The translations under genes were made by a program, and so were the position numbers. From contig NZ_CP021850.1 of NCBI RefSeq assembly GCF_002896855.1, forward strand, positions 1,637,665 through 1,701,664: a stretch of DNA of 64,000 nucleotides, read 5' to 3'. The notes below the pieces were generated by a model. That model did not search any database and was not told the origin of the DNA. It saw nothing but the letters and a program-made list of their open reading frames with translations. Numbering within the stretch: position 1 is the first letter of the stretch; each line of letters opens with the position of its first letter. This document shows positions 26,901-35,646 of the stretch, piece by piece. Source of the DNA: Clostridium thermosuccinogenes (GTDB lineage: Bacteria > Bacillota > Clostridia > Acetivibrionales > DSM-5807).

Positions 26901-28451
26901 ATGGCAGCAAGTGACAAAATTAACGAATTGCGAGAAAAGAGAGCAGTTGTAGAGCAAGGCGGAGGACCAGACAGTGTTGCAAAGCAGCATTCTTCCGGAA
27001 AGCTCACTGCCAGGGAAAGGCTTCAAATGCTGTTTGATGAAAAGAGCTTTGTCGAAATTGATGCCTATGTAGAAACTAGAGCTACTGATTTCGATATGCA
27101 GAAAAAGAAGGTCCTTGGAGATGGAGTAGTTACAGGCTATGGTACTGTAGACGGCAGGCTTGTATACGCGTCAGCCCAGGACTTTACAGTAATCGGCGGA
27201 TCCCTTGGCGAAATGCATGCAAAAAAGATTACCAAAGTAATGGACATGGCGGTTAAAATGGGAGCTCCCTACGTAAGCTTGAATGACTCCGGCGGAGCAA
27301 GAATCCAGGAAGGTGTAGATGCTTTAAGCGGTTTTGGTGATATATTCTTCAGAAATACCCTGGCATCCGGTGTTATACCTCAGATATCCGCTATAATGGG
27401 GCCTTGCGCAGGAGGCGCTGTTTATTCCCCTGCAATAACAGACTTTATATTTATGGTGGACAAGACAAGCTATATGTGCATAACCGGACCGGAGATTATA
27501 AAAGCTGTGACCGGTGAGCAGGTGACAACGGATGAACTGGGAGGTGCCGGCGTACACAATTCCACCAGTGGAGTTGCTCACTTTAGATATGCAAGCGATG
27601 AAGAGTGCATAAAAGGAATAAAGAGACTTTTAAGCTTCCTTCCTGACAACAACCTTTCCGATGCTCCGATTTATGCAACCGATGATGATCTGAACCGTGT
27701 CTGCGACGAACTCAATGAGCTGATTCCTGATGAGGCAAACAAGGCTTATGATATGATGGAGGTTATCCGCCAGGTAGTGGACAACGGAGACTTCATGGAA
27801 GTGCAAAAGGATTTTGCAGGCAATATAATAGTTGGTTTTGGCAGAATCAACGGAAGGTCGGTAGGTATAGTTGCGAACCAGCCCAATGTTTCAGCCGGAG
27901 TTCTCGATGTGAACTCAGCCGACAAAGCGGCCAGGTTTGTACGTTTCTGTGATGCTTTCAATATTCCGTTGGTTACTTTCACTGACGTACCGGGATATCT
28001 CCCTGGAGTCGGTCAGGAGCACAGCGGTGTCATAAGACATGGGGCAAAGCTTCTGTATGCTTTCTCCGAGGCTACTGTTCCGAAGATAAATGTTATTGTA
28101 AGAAAAGCCTATGGTGGAGCATATATTGCAATGAACAGCAAGCATCTGGGCGCAGATTTGGTATTTGCATGGCCTACGGCAGAGATCGCTGTAATGGGTC
28201 CGGAGGGAGCTGCAAACATTATTTTCAGAAAGGATATAGCTAACGCTCAGGATCCTGTTGAAGAAAGGCAGAAAAAGATCCAGGAATACAGGGATAAGTT
28301 CTCCAATCCGTATATCGCGGCAGCAAGAGGTTATGTAGACGATGTTATCGAGCCTTCGATGACGAGAATAAGATTGGCGGATGCTTTGGAAATGTTGGCA
28401 AGCAAAAGGGAGAACAGACCTTCCAAGAAGCATGGAAATATACCACTGTAA
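26901..28451 (+). CDS. mmdA: Acyl-CoA carboxyltransferase (MmdA/PccB/transcarboxylase 12S type)
   Basis: 516 residues, the two-domain crotonase-like carboxyltransferase family. It starts with the K-Q-H-S-S-G-K-L-T-A-R-E-R signature; the first half has G-G-A-R-I-Q-E-G (about 136) and G-P-C-A-G-G-A-V-Y, the second D-V-P-G-Y-L-P-G and K-A-Y-G-G-A-Y. These form the oxyanion pockets for acyl-CoA and biotin. It transfers carboxylate between carboxybiotin and propionyl-CoA (or acetyl-CoA). The gene order 12S - small subunit - biotin carrier - 5S resembles transcarboxylase or methylmalonyl-CoA decarboxylase systems. GAGGTGG precedes the ATG. Confidence 0.93.
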   Translation: MAASDKINELREKRAVVEQGGGPDSVAKQHSSGKLTARERLQMLFDEKSFVEIDAYVETRATDFDMQKKKVLGDGVVTGYGTVDGRLVYASAQDFTVIGGSLGEMHAKKITKVMDMAVKMGAPYVSLNDSGGARIQEGVDALSGFGDIFFRNTLASGVIPQISAIMGPCAGGAVYSPAITDFIFMVDKTSYMCITGPEIIKAVTGEQVTTDELGGAGVHNSTSGVAHFRYASDEECIKGIKRLLSFLPDNNLSDAPIYATDDDLNRVCDELNELIPDEANKAYDMMEVIRQVVDNGDFMEVQKDFAGNIIVGFGRINGRSVGIVANQPNVSAGVLDVNSADKAARFVRFCDAFNIPLVTFTDVPGYLPGVGQEHSGVIRHGAKLLYAFSEATVPKINVIVRKAYGGAYIAMNSKHLGADLVFAWPTAEIAVMGPEGAANIIFRKDIANAQDPVEERQKKIQEYRDKFSNPYIAAARGYVDDVIEPSMTRIRLADALEMLASKRENRPSKKHGNIPL

Positions 28452-28540
28452 TTTGAAGGGATTTTACCTGTTAAACTGCATATGGCATTTGATATGTGCA
28501 TACCGCCGTAACTGGCAGGATTGCAGGAGGGAAATATATT

Positions 28541-28705
28541 ATGCATGACGAAAATGAAATTCTGGCTGTAATTTCAGCAGCGGTAGCCATGCTGAACGCC
28601 ACGCCGGAAGTTAAACTGGTCGTAAGATCGTATAGAAGAGTAAACCAGACATCACCTGTGTGGAACACGATAGGAAGGGAAGAAATCGTAAGCAGCAGGT
28701 TATGA
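28541..28705 (+). CDS. Small OadG-like protein lacking the membrane helix
   Basis: 54 residues from ATG 28541, with GGAGG 9 bases upstream. The sequence E-I-L-A-V-I-S-A-A-V-A followed by K-L-V-V-R-S-Y-R-R-V and a Trp matches the cytosolic C-terminal end of OadG (gamma or delta subunits of sodium-pump decarboxylases), the part thought to contact the carboxyltransferase. The N-terminal helix that anchors OadG in the membrane is missing and no upstream frame encodes it. It sits between the carboxyltransferase and the biotin carrier, so it may be a soluble assembly subunit. Confidence 0.75.
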   Translation: MHDENEILAVISAAVAMLNATPEVKLVVRSYRRVNQTSPVWNTIGREEIVSSRL

Positions 28706-28755
28706 TGCGGTATTGATATCCTAACAACAATAAAGAAAAATGAGGAGGATTTGCC

Positions 28756-29175
28756 ATGAAGAAATTTTTGATAAAAGTTAACGGAAGCCAATACGAGGTT
28801 GAGGTGGAAGAAATAAGAGGTGAAGGCGCAGCAGTGCAGCCTGCAGTTGCTGCAAGCCCGGCTCCGGCAGCCGCTCCTAAGCCAGCAGCAGCCGCAGCAC
28901 CAGCTCAAGCTCCTGCTCCAAAACCGGCAGAGCCCAAGAGAGATACTGCCGTACCTGCTGGAGCGCAGACAATTACAGCACCAATGCCCGGTACTATTCT
29001 CAGGGTTGATGTCAACACCGGGGATCAGGTTAAGAGGGGACAGGTACTGTTAATACTTGAAGCCATGAAGATGGAAAATGAGATAGTCGCTCCTAGCGAT
29101 GGCAAAATTGCATCGGTAAATGTAACAAAAGGTACTTCCGTAAATGCCGGTGATGTTCTCGTATCAATGGTGTAA
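28756..29175 (+). CDS. Biotin carboxyl carrier protein (biotin/lipoyl domain)
   Basis: 139 residues. A short N-terminal domain (K-F-L-I-K-V-N-G) is followed by an Ala/Pro-rich flexible linker (about 30-65) and a C-terminal biotinyl domain. The biotin attachment site is the Lys in E-A-M-K-M-E-N (about residue 106), with the usual P-M-P-G before it. It shuttles carboxybiotin between the 5S-type and 12S-type partner enzymes encoded on both sides. GAGGAGG lies before the ATG. Confidence 0.95.
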   Translation: MKKFLIKVNGSQYEVEVEEIRGEGAAVQPAVAASPAPAAAPKPAAAAAPAQAPAPKPAEPKRDTAVPAGAQTITAPMPGTILRVDVNTGDQVKRGQVLLILEAMKMENEIVAPSDGKIASVNVTKGTSVNAGDVLVSMV

Positions 29176-29294
29176 ACTTAATTAAAATGAAGACTTAAAA
29201 TCGCAGTTTGGCAATTACGGTCATCTCGTGAAGATGCTCGGATTGATCCAAACTAACACCAATCACAATTATTTTGATTGAAGGAGATATTATT

Positions 29295-30692
29295 ATGGCA
29301 AAGGTTGGAATTACAGAAACCGTTTTAAGGGATGCGCACCAGTCTCTTATAGCCACTAGGATGAAGACTGAAGAGATGCTCCCTATAATAGAAAAGCTAG
29401 ATAATGTAGGTTACCACTCCCTGGAAGCATGGGGAGGTGCAACCTTTGATGCATCATTAAGATTTTTGAATGAGGATCCATGGGAAAGGCTCAGAAAGAT
29501 AAGGAGCAAAGCTAAAAAGACAAAGCTCCAGATGCTTTTCAGAGGGCAGAACATACTCGGTTACAAGCATTATGCCGATGATGTGGTGGAATACTTCGTA
29601 CAGAAATGTATTGCCAATGGAATGGACATTATAAGGATTTTCGACGCCCTCAATGACCCAAGGAACTTAGAAGCGGCCATCAAAGCCTGCAAAAAGGAAG
29701 GTGGCCATGCGCAAGGCTGTGTTTGCTATACCATAAGCCCTGTTCATAGTCTGGAGCTTTTTGTAAAGGACGCAAAGACTCTTGAGAATATGGGCGCAGA
29801 TTCCATATGTATTAAGGATATGGCCGGGCTTCTGACCCCATATGTGGCTTATGATCTTGTAAAAGCTTTGAAAGAGAATGTGAAGGTACCGATACAGCTG
29901 CATACCCACTATACCAGCGGTGTGGCTTCCATGACATACCTGAAGGCAATTGAGGCAGGCGTGGATGTTGTAGACTGTGCAATATCCCCCATGGCTTTGG
30001 GCACATCCCAGCCGCCTACAGAGCCTCTGGTAGCGACATTAAAGGATACGCCTTATGACACAGGACTGGATCTTGGATTGTTGACTGAAATAGCAGATTA
30101 TTTCAGACCGATTAAAGAAAAATATATTGAAAGCGGATTGCTCAATACCAAGGTAATGGGTGTTGATGTAAATACCCTCAAGTACCAGGTACCCGGAGGT
30201 ATGCTCTCCAATCTGGTTTCGCAGCTGAAGCAGGCAGGAAAGGAAGATAAGTTTGAGGAAGTGCTCAAGGAAGTTCCGAGAGTGCGTAAAGATTTCGGTT
30301 ATCCTCCTCTCGTAACGCCTACCAGCCAGATTGTTGGTACTCAGGCGGTTATGAATGTTATAACCGGTGAGAGATACAAGATGGTTCCGAAGGAATCAAA
30401 AGCCCTGGTAAAAGGTGAATACGGCAAAACTCCTGCAGAAATACCTGAGGAGATAATTAAGAAGATCCTGGGAGACGAAGAACGCATAACCTGCAGACCT
30501 GCAGACCTGATTGAACCTGAATTGGAAAAGATCAAGGAGCAGATGAAGGTATATATGGAACAGGATGAGGATGTATTGACCTACGCATTGTTCCCGCAGG
30601 TTGCAGAGAAGTTCTTTAAGTTCCGCCAGGCACAGAAATATAAAATAGACAGCAGCCAGGTAGACTATAATGAAATGGTCCATCCGGTATAA
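29295..30692 (+). CDS. oadA: Pyruvate/oxaloacetate carboxyltransferase (5S / OadA type)
   Basis: 465 residues from ATG 29295, with AAGGAG upstream; an in-frame ATG-rich extension to 29274 is less likely. TIM-barrel carboxyltransferase of the HMGL-like family: metal Asp in L-R-D-A-H-Q-S (about residue 12), the carbamylated Lys in I-K-D-M-A-G (about 178), and the metal pair in L-H-T-H (about 203). The PYC_OADA helical domain fills the C-terminal part. There is no fused biotin domain; the separate carrier protein supplies it. It transfers carboxylate between oxaloacetate/pyruvate and biotin. Confidence 0.93.
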   Translation: MAKVGITETVLRDAHQSLIATRMKTEEMLPIIEKLDNVGYHSLEAWGGATFDASLRFLNEDPWERLRKIRSKAKKTKLQMLFRGQNILGYKHYADDVVEYFVQKCIANGMDIIRIFDALNDPRNLEAAIKACKKEGGHAQGCVCYTISPVHSLELFVKDAKTLENMGADSICIKDMAGLLTPYVAYDLVKALKENVKVPIQLHTHYTSGVASMTYLKAIEAGVDVVDCAISPMALGTSQPPTEPLVATLKDTPYDTGLDLGLLTEIADYFRPIKEKYIESGLLNTKVMGVDVNTLKYQVPGGMLSNLVSQLKQAGKEDKFEEVLKEVPRVRKDFGYPPLVTPTSQIVGTQAVMNVITGERYKMVPKESKALVKGEYGKTPAEIPEEIIKKILGDEERITCRPADLIEPELEKIKEQMKVYMEQDEDVLTYALFPQVAEKFFKFRQAQKYKIDSSQVDYNEMVHPV

Positions 30693-30711
30693 GGATGAAA
30701 TATTGTTAAAT

Positions 30712-30748
30712 GAAAAAGGAGAACACATCAATGGTGTTCTCCTTTTTC
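30712..30748. terminator. Bidirectional terminator after the carboxyltransferase operon
   Basis: AAAAAGGAGAACAC pairs with GTGTTCTCCTTTTT around a short loop. The plus strand ends in T5, the minus strand also has T5, and it closes the convergent gene on the other side; the last two bases overlap that gene's stop. Confidence 0.9.
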
Positions 30749-31391
30749 AGCTTTTGCACTTATAATGAAGATATACATAATTTACCTTGTTGCTGACATA
30801 TTTTATCACTTTGACCTTGCTTCCTTTTTTGATATGATTGCCGCATTTTAAGCAAAACAGGTTCGGCAGGTTTGTGATTTCCGTATATTCCTCCGTTTGC
30901 GTACCCTCTACCTTCTGCCAAGCTTTCCATCCGCTCTTGCAAAGTTTGATCCTGTTGTCGTAGTCTGCAAAGACCCAACGCAGAAGCTTATGGAAGTGGA
31001 AGGGATAGCTGGTGTATTTTATAAAAGCCTCCGGCAGGCCAAGATTTATGGCATACAGTTCAAAATTTTTCTCAACGATATCCTGCACGCGCCCGGTTAT
31101 ATGGGTGCAATACCAGCTGTAGTTGTTTTCGGAAAGCCATGTCTTGAGCTTCTCGAACATATAACCTCTGCAAATTTCGATGGTCTCCGTCTTGCGTACA
31201 TTCATATTAATAAATGCCCGTGACACTATATTTACAACTTCGTCAAGATAGAGTTTTTTTTTGAAATTTTCTTTGTTATACAGCTCTACCGGTATTATGT
31301 CAAAGAAGTACTCGTTGGTTTCCGGCCGGTAGATGCCTATGCAAGTTCCTCCAACGAAGCTCCCGCTTCCTGAATCGTCTATCTGTATCAT
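30747..31391 (-). CDS. Hypothetical protein with C-terminal zinc ribbon
   Basis: 214 residues; ATG 31391 lies 8 bases after AAGG, whereas GTG 31400 overlaps the site. The N-terminus (M-I-Q-I-D-D-S-G-S-G-S and G-G-T-C-I-G) has the look of a ribonuclease-H-like first strand with an acidic pair, but I cannot verify the other catalytic residues. The C-terminus has C-L-K-C-G (about 180) and H-Y-K-C, a probable zinc-binding ribbon. It recalls conserved clostridial hypotheticals, function unknown. Divergent from the RpiR regulator. Confidence 0.65.
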   Translation of the reverse strand: MIQIDDSGSGSFVGGTCIGIYRPETNEYFFDIIPVELYNKENFKKKLYLDEVVNIVSRAFINMNVRKTETIEICRGYMFEKLKTWLSENNYSWYCTHITGRVQDIVEKNFELYAINLGLPEAFIKYTSYPFHFHKLLRWVFADYDNRIKLCKSGWKAWQKVEGTQTEEYTEITNLPNLFCLKCGNHIKKGSKVKVIKYVSNKVNYVYLHYKCKS

Positions 31392-31462
31392 CTGGTCCAC
31401 CTTTTATTGCCGTATAGTAGAATATTATATGCGTAAAATAAAAATATATTACCGGGCGATGG

Positions 31463-31492
31463 TATTTCCGGTCAGATAACGATATTTCCGGT
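31463..31492. repeat. Two direct repeats TATTTCCGGT, possible operator
   Basis: TATTTCCGGT occurs at 31463-31472 and 31483-31492, exactly 20 bases apart (two helical turns), in the 321-base divergent region between the zinc-ribbon gene and the RpiR regulator. CCGGGC (31452) and GCCCGG further right flank the pair as an inverted repeat. Nothing else is evident in this gap. Confidence 0.4.
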
Positions 31493-31712
31493 TCTGGCTT
31501 ATCGATCCGTGAAAATAATTGCCCGGCACATCTAAAATTCATGTAAAATGCATCAGCTTGATTTTTAGAATGCAAAATTGTAATATTAGTATAAGCAGGC
31601 AAGAAGTAAAAAACTCGGGCTTTTTAGTATTTCCTGCAGCCTTGCTGCCGGTTTTGTTTGTATTCCGGTGGTTTTACTATGAATTTCACATTTTGCGAGG
31701 AGTCAGTGACAT

Positions 31713-32612
31713 ATGGAAAACAAAGTATATGATTTGATTGCAAGAATTGAGGACGGACTTGGGAGATTCAGCAAGGGGCAAAAACTGATAGCAAATTACA
31801 TTATTGAGCATTATGATAAAGCGGCTTTTATGACGGCTGCGAAACTCGGCGAGGTTGTTGGTGTAAGTGAATCCACGGTAGTAAGGTTTGCCAACGAGGT
31901 TGGTTTTGACGGTTATCCGAAGCTGCAAAAGATGCTTCAGGAGTTGATCAAAAGCAAGCTAACCCCGGTGCAGAGGTTGGAGGTTTCCTCCAACAGAATA
32001 GGTGAGGAGAATATTCTTAAAAGTGTATTGCAGTCAGATATGGAAAAAATAAAAGTAACTCTGGAGGAGATTGACCAGGAAGCATTCAACAAGGTGGTTG
32101 AAAGCCTGATCAATGCCCGGAAGATTTATATTTTGGGAGTAAGGAGTTCTGCTACGCTGGCAAGCTTCCTTGGCTTCTATTTCAACATAATTTTCGATAA
32201 TATAAGGCTGGTTCATACTACCAGCGTAAGCGAAATGTTTGAGCAGATCATGAAAGCGTCTGAAGGAGATGTGGTGATCGGAATCAGTTTCCCAAGGTAT
32301 TCCAAAAGGACGATAAAGGCTATGCAGTATGTAAAAAGCCAGGGAGCTACGGTCATTGCCATCACGGACAGCAAGGAATCGCCGCTGGCAGCTCATGCGG
32401 ACCTTTTACTTACAGCCAGAAGCGATATGGCATCTTTTGCCGACTCGCTGGTGGCTCCGTTGAGCGTTATCAATGCTCTTATAGTTGCCATAGGCATGAG
32501 AAAAAAACAGGAAGTATACGATAATTTTGAGAAACTGGAGAAAATATGGGATGAGTATGAAGTATATGAGAAATATGATAATGTGGGGTCCCGCAAGAAT
32601 AAGGACTACTAG
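31713..32612 (+). CDS. MurR/RpiR family transcriptional regulator
   Basis: 299 residues. N-terminal HTH_6 domain (1-77) with V-S-E-S-T-V-V-R-F-A as recognition helix; C-terminal SIS sugar-phosphate binding domain (about 125-255) with I-L-G-V-R-S-S-A and the second strand G-I-S-F-P-R-Y-S-K-R-T. Such proteins respond to phosphosugars. The ligand and targets are unknown; no sugar genes are adjacent. It may regulate its own divergent region. GAGGAG lies 11 bases before the ATG. Confidence 0.9.
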   Translation: MENKVYDLIARIEDGLGRFSKGQKLIANYIIEHYDKAAFMTAAKLGEVVGVSESTVVRFANEVGFDGYPKLQKMLQELIKSKLTPVQRLEVSSNRIGEENILKSVLQSDMEKIKVTLEEIDQEAFNKVVESLINARKIYILGVRSSATLASFLGFYFNIIFDNIRLVHTTSVSEMFEQIMKASEGDVVIGISFPRYSKRTIKAMQYVKSQGATVIAITDSKESPLAAHADLLLTARSDMASFADSLVAPLSVINALIVAIGMRKKQEVYDNFEKLEKIWDEYEVYEKYDNVGSRKNKDY

Positions 32613-32721
32613 GCTTTTAACAGCGAAGAGCCTAAAGATTTTGTGCCTTCCTGGACATAACAGGACGGTATGATAAAGACATCCTTTGATGCTGCAATGA
32701 ATGAAAAGACGGTGGTGTAAG

Positions 32722-33951
32722 ATGGACAAAAAAGTTGTTGTGATAGGAGCAGGTCCGGCCGGGCTTATGGCAGCGGGCAGGGCTGCGGAACGTGGACTTG
32801 ATGTAATACTTGCAGAAAAAAACGACCGCGTAGGGAAAAAAATCCTTATATCGGGCAAGGGAAGGTGCAACATAACCAATAGTACCGATATTGAAGGATT
32901 GATTGAGAATGTTCCCGGAAATGGGAACTTTTTATATTCCGCCTTTTATACCTTCTCAAACCAGGATCTTATTGATTTTTTGGAGGGATATGGCTTAAAA
33001 ACCAAGGTGGAAAGGGGAGGCAGGGTATTTCCCGAATCGGATAAATCCTCCGATGTGGTGGATGTGCTGCTGAAATTCATCAAAAAAAGCGGTGTCAGGC
33101 TCATGCTCAACACCGCAGTGAAAGATATAATCACGGAAGACAACTGTGTAAGGGGTGTGGTTACCGAGGACGGAAAAGCTATGGAGTGCGACTCGGTAAT
33201 AATTGCCACAGGAGGTGCATCCTATCCGGGAACCGGTTCTACGGGGGATGGCTACAGAATGGCTGAAAAGCTTGGACATACCATAGTGGACCTCAAGCCG
33301 TCTCTGGTTCCATTATTGGCGAAACAGGAGTGGGTGAAGGAACTGCAGGGGCTTTCGCTTAAAAATGTGGAGATAACAGTAAAAAGCAAAAGTGGTAGAA
33401 AACTGTATACGGATTTTGGAGAGATGCTGTTCACCCATTTTGGTGTGTCAGGACCTGTGATATTGAGCGCAAGCCGCCATCTGCTGGATTATGATTATAA
33501 GGACGTTAAGCTTATAATAGATTTAAAACCTGCATTGACTGAAGAAAAGCTTGATGCGAGGCTTCAGAGGGATTTTGAGAAGTATTCCAGAAAGCAGTTC
33601 AAAAATTCATTGGATGAGCTGCTCCCTCAAAAGCTGATACCGGTCATTGTCGACCTTTCCGGAATACCTTCCGACAAGTTTGTAAACCAGATAACCAGGG
33701 ATGAGAGAAGAAGCCTGGTTAGGCTTCTTAAGAATCTGGAAATAGAAATAGTGGGGTCAAGACCCCTAAAAGAGGCGATTGTCACCGCCGGAGGAGTATC
33801 AACCGGCGAGATCAACCCCTCCACTATGGAGTCAAAGCTCATAAAAGGCTTGTTTTTTGCCGGGGAAGTGATAGATGTGGATGCATACACAGGAGGCTTT
33901 AACATGACCATAGCCTTTTCCACCGGACATCTTGCCGGAATGAATTGTTAA
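32722..33951 (+). CDS. HI0933-type flavoprotein (NAD(P)/FAD-dependent oxidoreductase)
   Basis: 409 residues from ATG 32722, five bases after GGTGG; a reading from 32701 has no site. FAD-binding motif G-A-G-P-A-G-L-M-A-A (about 9-18), the conserved K-K-I-L-I-S-G-K-G-R-C-N-I-T-N, I-A-T-G-G-A-S-Y-P-G-T-G-S-T-G-D-G in the middle, and the C-terminal G-G-V-S-T-G-E-I and G-G-F-N-M. This is the YhiN/YtfP/BaiN family. BaiN members reduce bile acids, but most have unknown substrate. Confidence 0.9.
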   Translation: MDKKVVVIGAGPAGLMAAGRAAERGLDVILAEKNDRVGKKILISGKGRCNITNSTDIEGLIENVPGNGNFLYSAFYTFSNQDLIDFLEGYGLKTKVERGGRVFPESDKSSDVVDVLLKFIKKSGVRLMLNTAVKDIITEDNCVRGVVTEDGKAMECDSVIIATGGASYPGTGSTGDGYRMAEKLGHTIVDLKPSLVPLLAKQEWVKELQGLSLKNVEITVKSKSGRKLYTDFGEMLFTHFGVSGPVILSASRHLLDYDYKDVKLIIDLKPALTEEKLDARLQRDFEKYSRKQFKNSLDELLPQKLIPVIVDLSGIPSDKFVNQITRDERRSLVRLLKNLEIEIVGSRPLKEAIVTAGGVSTGEINPSTMESKLIKGLFFAGEVIDVDAYTGGFNMTIAFSTGHLAGMNC

Positions 33952-34208
33952 ACAGGGCATGGGCCTCATCAATTCCGCGTATTATTGCTTTTGATTGTGC
34001 ATATATATTCATTATGGATAGATAAAAGTGCAATAGCTTTCCATATAATAATTCCGACGGGCATTCATAAATGCCCCGGTATAAGGACTCTTTATCAGAT
34101 GCATAATTTATAATGGGGCAAGTGTGCTCACTTGATGAGAGAATCGGTGGGTAAACAGCTTGCACAATTATCCCGTTGTTATGATGAATTATATGCGAGG
34201 TGCGGTAA

Positions 34209-34703
34209 ATGAGGTTTGTTATTTTCAGAGTCGGCAACGGACGTTATGCAAAAAAGAGGGAAAAGAACAGATTAGATATCGAAAAAATACTCATGCTGTT
34301 GTTGATGTTTATTTTTGCTGTGGTGATCATAGCCCAGACGACTCTAATAGGGCCTTCCATAAGGACTTCGTCAGGCAAAGCGGCCGGAATCGAAGGAAAG
34401 CCCTTGGGCCTGGAGGAGTATTTGTATGACGAAGGAAGAATCGGTCTGGAACTGTTAAAATCCGCACCGGATGAAAACATAAAAATACTGGTAAACGGGG
34501 AGGAGGTTGCTGCCTTTAGCGATAATTATGTCAGCATTACCGTAAGGGATGGCGACATAATAGAGATAGACGGAAGCGAAGCTACCCGCACTGCTGAGGT
34601 GGCAATAGTCTCCAAAAGCGATAATATAAGTGATTCCTGTGCCAATAAAAGGTTAAAAATTGATTCCGGGGTCAAAATACTGACACAAATAAAATTTGAT
34701 TGA
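34209..34703 (+). CDS. Single-pass membrane protein of unknown function
   Basis: 164 residues. A basic N-terminal tail (K-K-R-E-K-N-R) precedes one hydrophobic helix (about 27-46). The outer part starts with a Gly/Ser-rich segment and ends in a beta-rich domain with I-K-I-L-V-N-G-E-E-V-A, V-S-I-T-V-R-D-G-D-I-I-E-I-D and V-A-I-V-S-K-S, reminiscent of a cadherin-like or SLBB-like fold, though not a confident match. GAGGTG lies before the ATG. Stands between the flavoprotein and hutP-like genes. Confidence 0.65.
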   Translation: MRFVIFRVGNGRYAKKREKNRLDIEKILMLLLMFIFAVVIIAQTTLIGPSIRTSSGKAAGIEGKPLGLEEYLYDEGRIGLELLKSAPDENIKILVNGEEVAAFSDNYVSITVRDGDIIEIDGSEATRTAEVAIVSKSDNISDSCANKRLKIDSGVKILTQIKFD

Positions 34704-34788
34704 TATTTTTTTGTTGTTTTAAATCGTTTATTCTTATATAATATTTTAGGTAGTCAATGAAAAGATTACAGAAGGCGAGAACCAACAT

Positions 34789-35211
34789 ATGGATAATGAA
34801 AAACAGTATGGTAGCAGAGATGTAGCAGCTGCTGCCATAAAAATGGCTCTGACAGTGGACAGGCATGAAGAGAAATCCCTGCAGGCAGAGCTTTTAAAAT
34901 CAGGGATTCGTGCTGCTGCTGTCGATTATGGCGGCGAGTTTATTACATCTGTTATGAAAATTATAGAACGGTCGGTGGTATCGGCAAAACGCGAAGGCGT
35001 TATCTCTGACAGCCATTCTGAAGAAGGCGCGGTAGCCGGTGCTGCGAGGGAAGCATTGTCTCAAATTATGCCCAAGGCTATCGGTTTGAATGTCGGTGGG
35101 AAAATCGGAATAGCCAGATACCGGGATCATGTCAGTGTGGCCATTTTCTTTGGCATAGGGCTTTTGCACCTTAACGAGGTATCGATGGGCCTGGGTCACA
35201 GGGTTGTATGA
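34789..35211 (+). CDS. hutP: HutP family RNA-binding protein
   Basis: 140 residues. In Bacillus HutP binds histidine and Mg2+ and unwinds a terminator in the hut mRNA. The family features are visible: A-A-A-I-K-M-A-L-T near the start, a Gly/Ala-rich centre, and the C-terminal H-L-N-E-V-S-M-G-L-G-H-R region that holds metal and effector contacts. No histidine utilisation genes lie in this window, so this is an orphan whose RNA target is unknown. Its neighbour aroH follows 75 bases later. Confidence 0.88.
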   Translation: MDNEKQYGSRDVAAAAIKMALTVDRHEEKSLQAELLKSGIRAAAVDYGGEFITSVMKIIERSVVSAKREGVISDSHSEEGAVAGAAREALSQIMPKAIGLNVGGKIGIARYRDHVSVAIFFGIGLLHLNEVSMGLGHRVV

Positions 35212-35286
35212 TGCATTCAGGCTGAAAGGGCAAGGATATCGTATAAAATCGACGGATGATGACCGAACTTAAGGTGGTGTTTTTGC

Positions 35287-35646
35287 TTGGTAAGAGCTTT
35301 GCGAGGAGCAATAACAGTGGACAATAATGACGCATCGGATATTCTTTCCGCTACGGCAGAATTGCTGAATGAGATTATCAGGAGAAATGATATCAATAGG
35401 GATGACATAATAAGTATAATATTCACAGTTACCAGAGATCTGGATGCAGCCTTTCCTGCAGTGGCAGCGCGTCAAATGGGACTTACAGATGTTGCTCTTA
35501 TGTGTACTAATGAAATGCATGTTAAGGGAAGCCTTGAAAAATGTATTAGAATTCTAATGCATATAAACACAGAAAAAAGGAATTCCGACTTAAAGCATGT
35601 TTACCTGCGGGGTGCCAAAGTATTACGGCCTGATATTGCAGATTAA
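35287..35646 (+). CDS. aroH: Chorismate mutase, AroH class
   Basis: 119 residues, TTG start with AAGGTGGTG upstream. It converts chorismate to prephenate for Phe and Tyr synthesis. AroH fold markers: V-R-A-L-R-G-A-I-T at the N-terminus with the active-site Arg7, I-F-T-V-T-R-D-L-D (Arg63 type), and Y-L-R-G-A-K-V-L-R near the end (Arg90 type). No other aromatic pathway genes are adjacent. The Cys75-equivalent position appears in M-C-T-N-E-M. Confidence 0.9.
   Translation: MVRALRGAITVDNNDASDILSATAELLNEIIRRNDINRDDIISIIFTVTRDLDAAFPAVAARQMGLTDVALMCTNEMHVKGSLEKCIRILMHINTEKRNSDLKHVYLRGAKVLRPDIAD

Noticed and set aside
26746-26952. 68-codon frame before the carboxyltransferase
   Set aside because: It overlaps the real start and coincides with the structured leader.
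27915-28433. 172-codon minus-strand frame opposite the carboxyltransferase
   Set aside because: Shadow; the plus frame is unambiguous.
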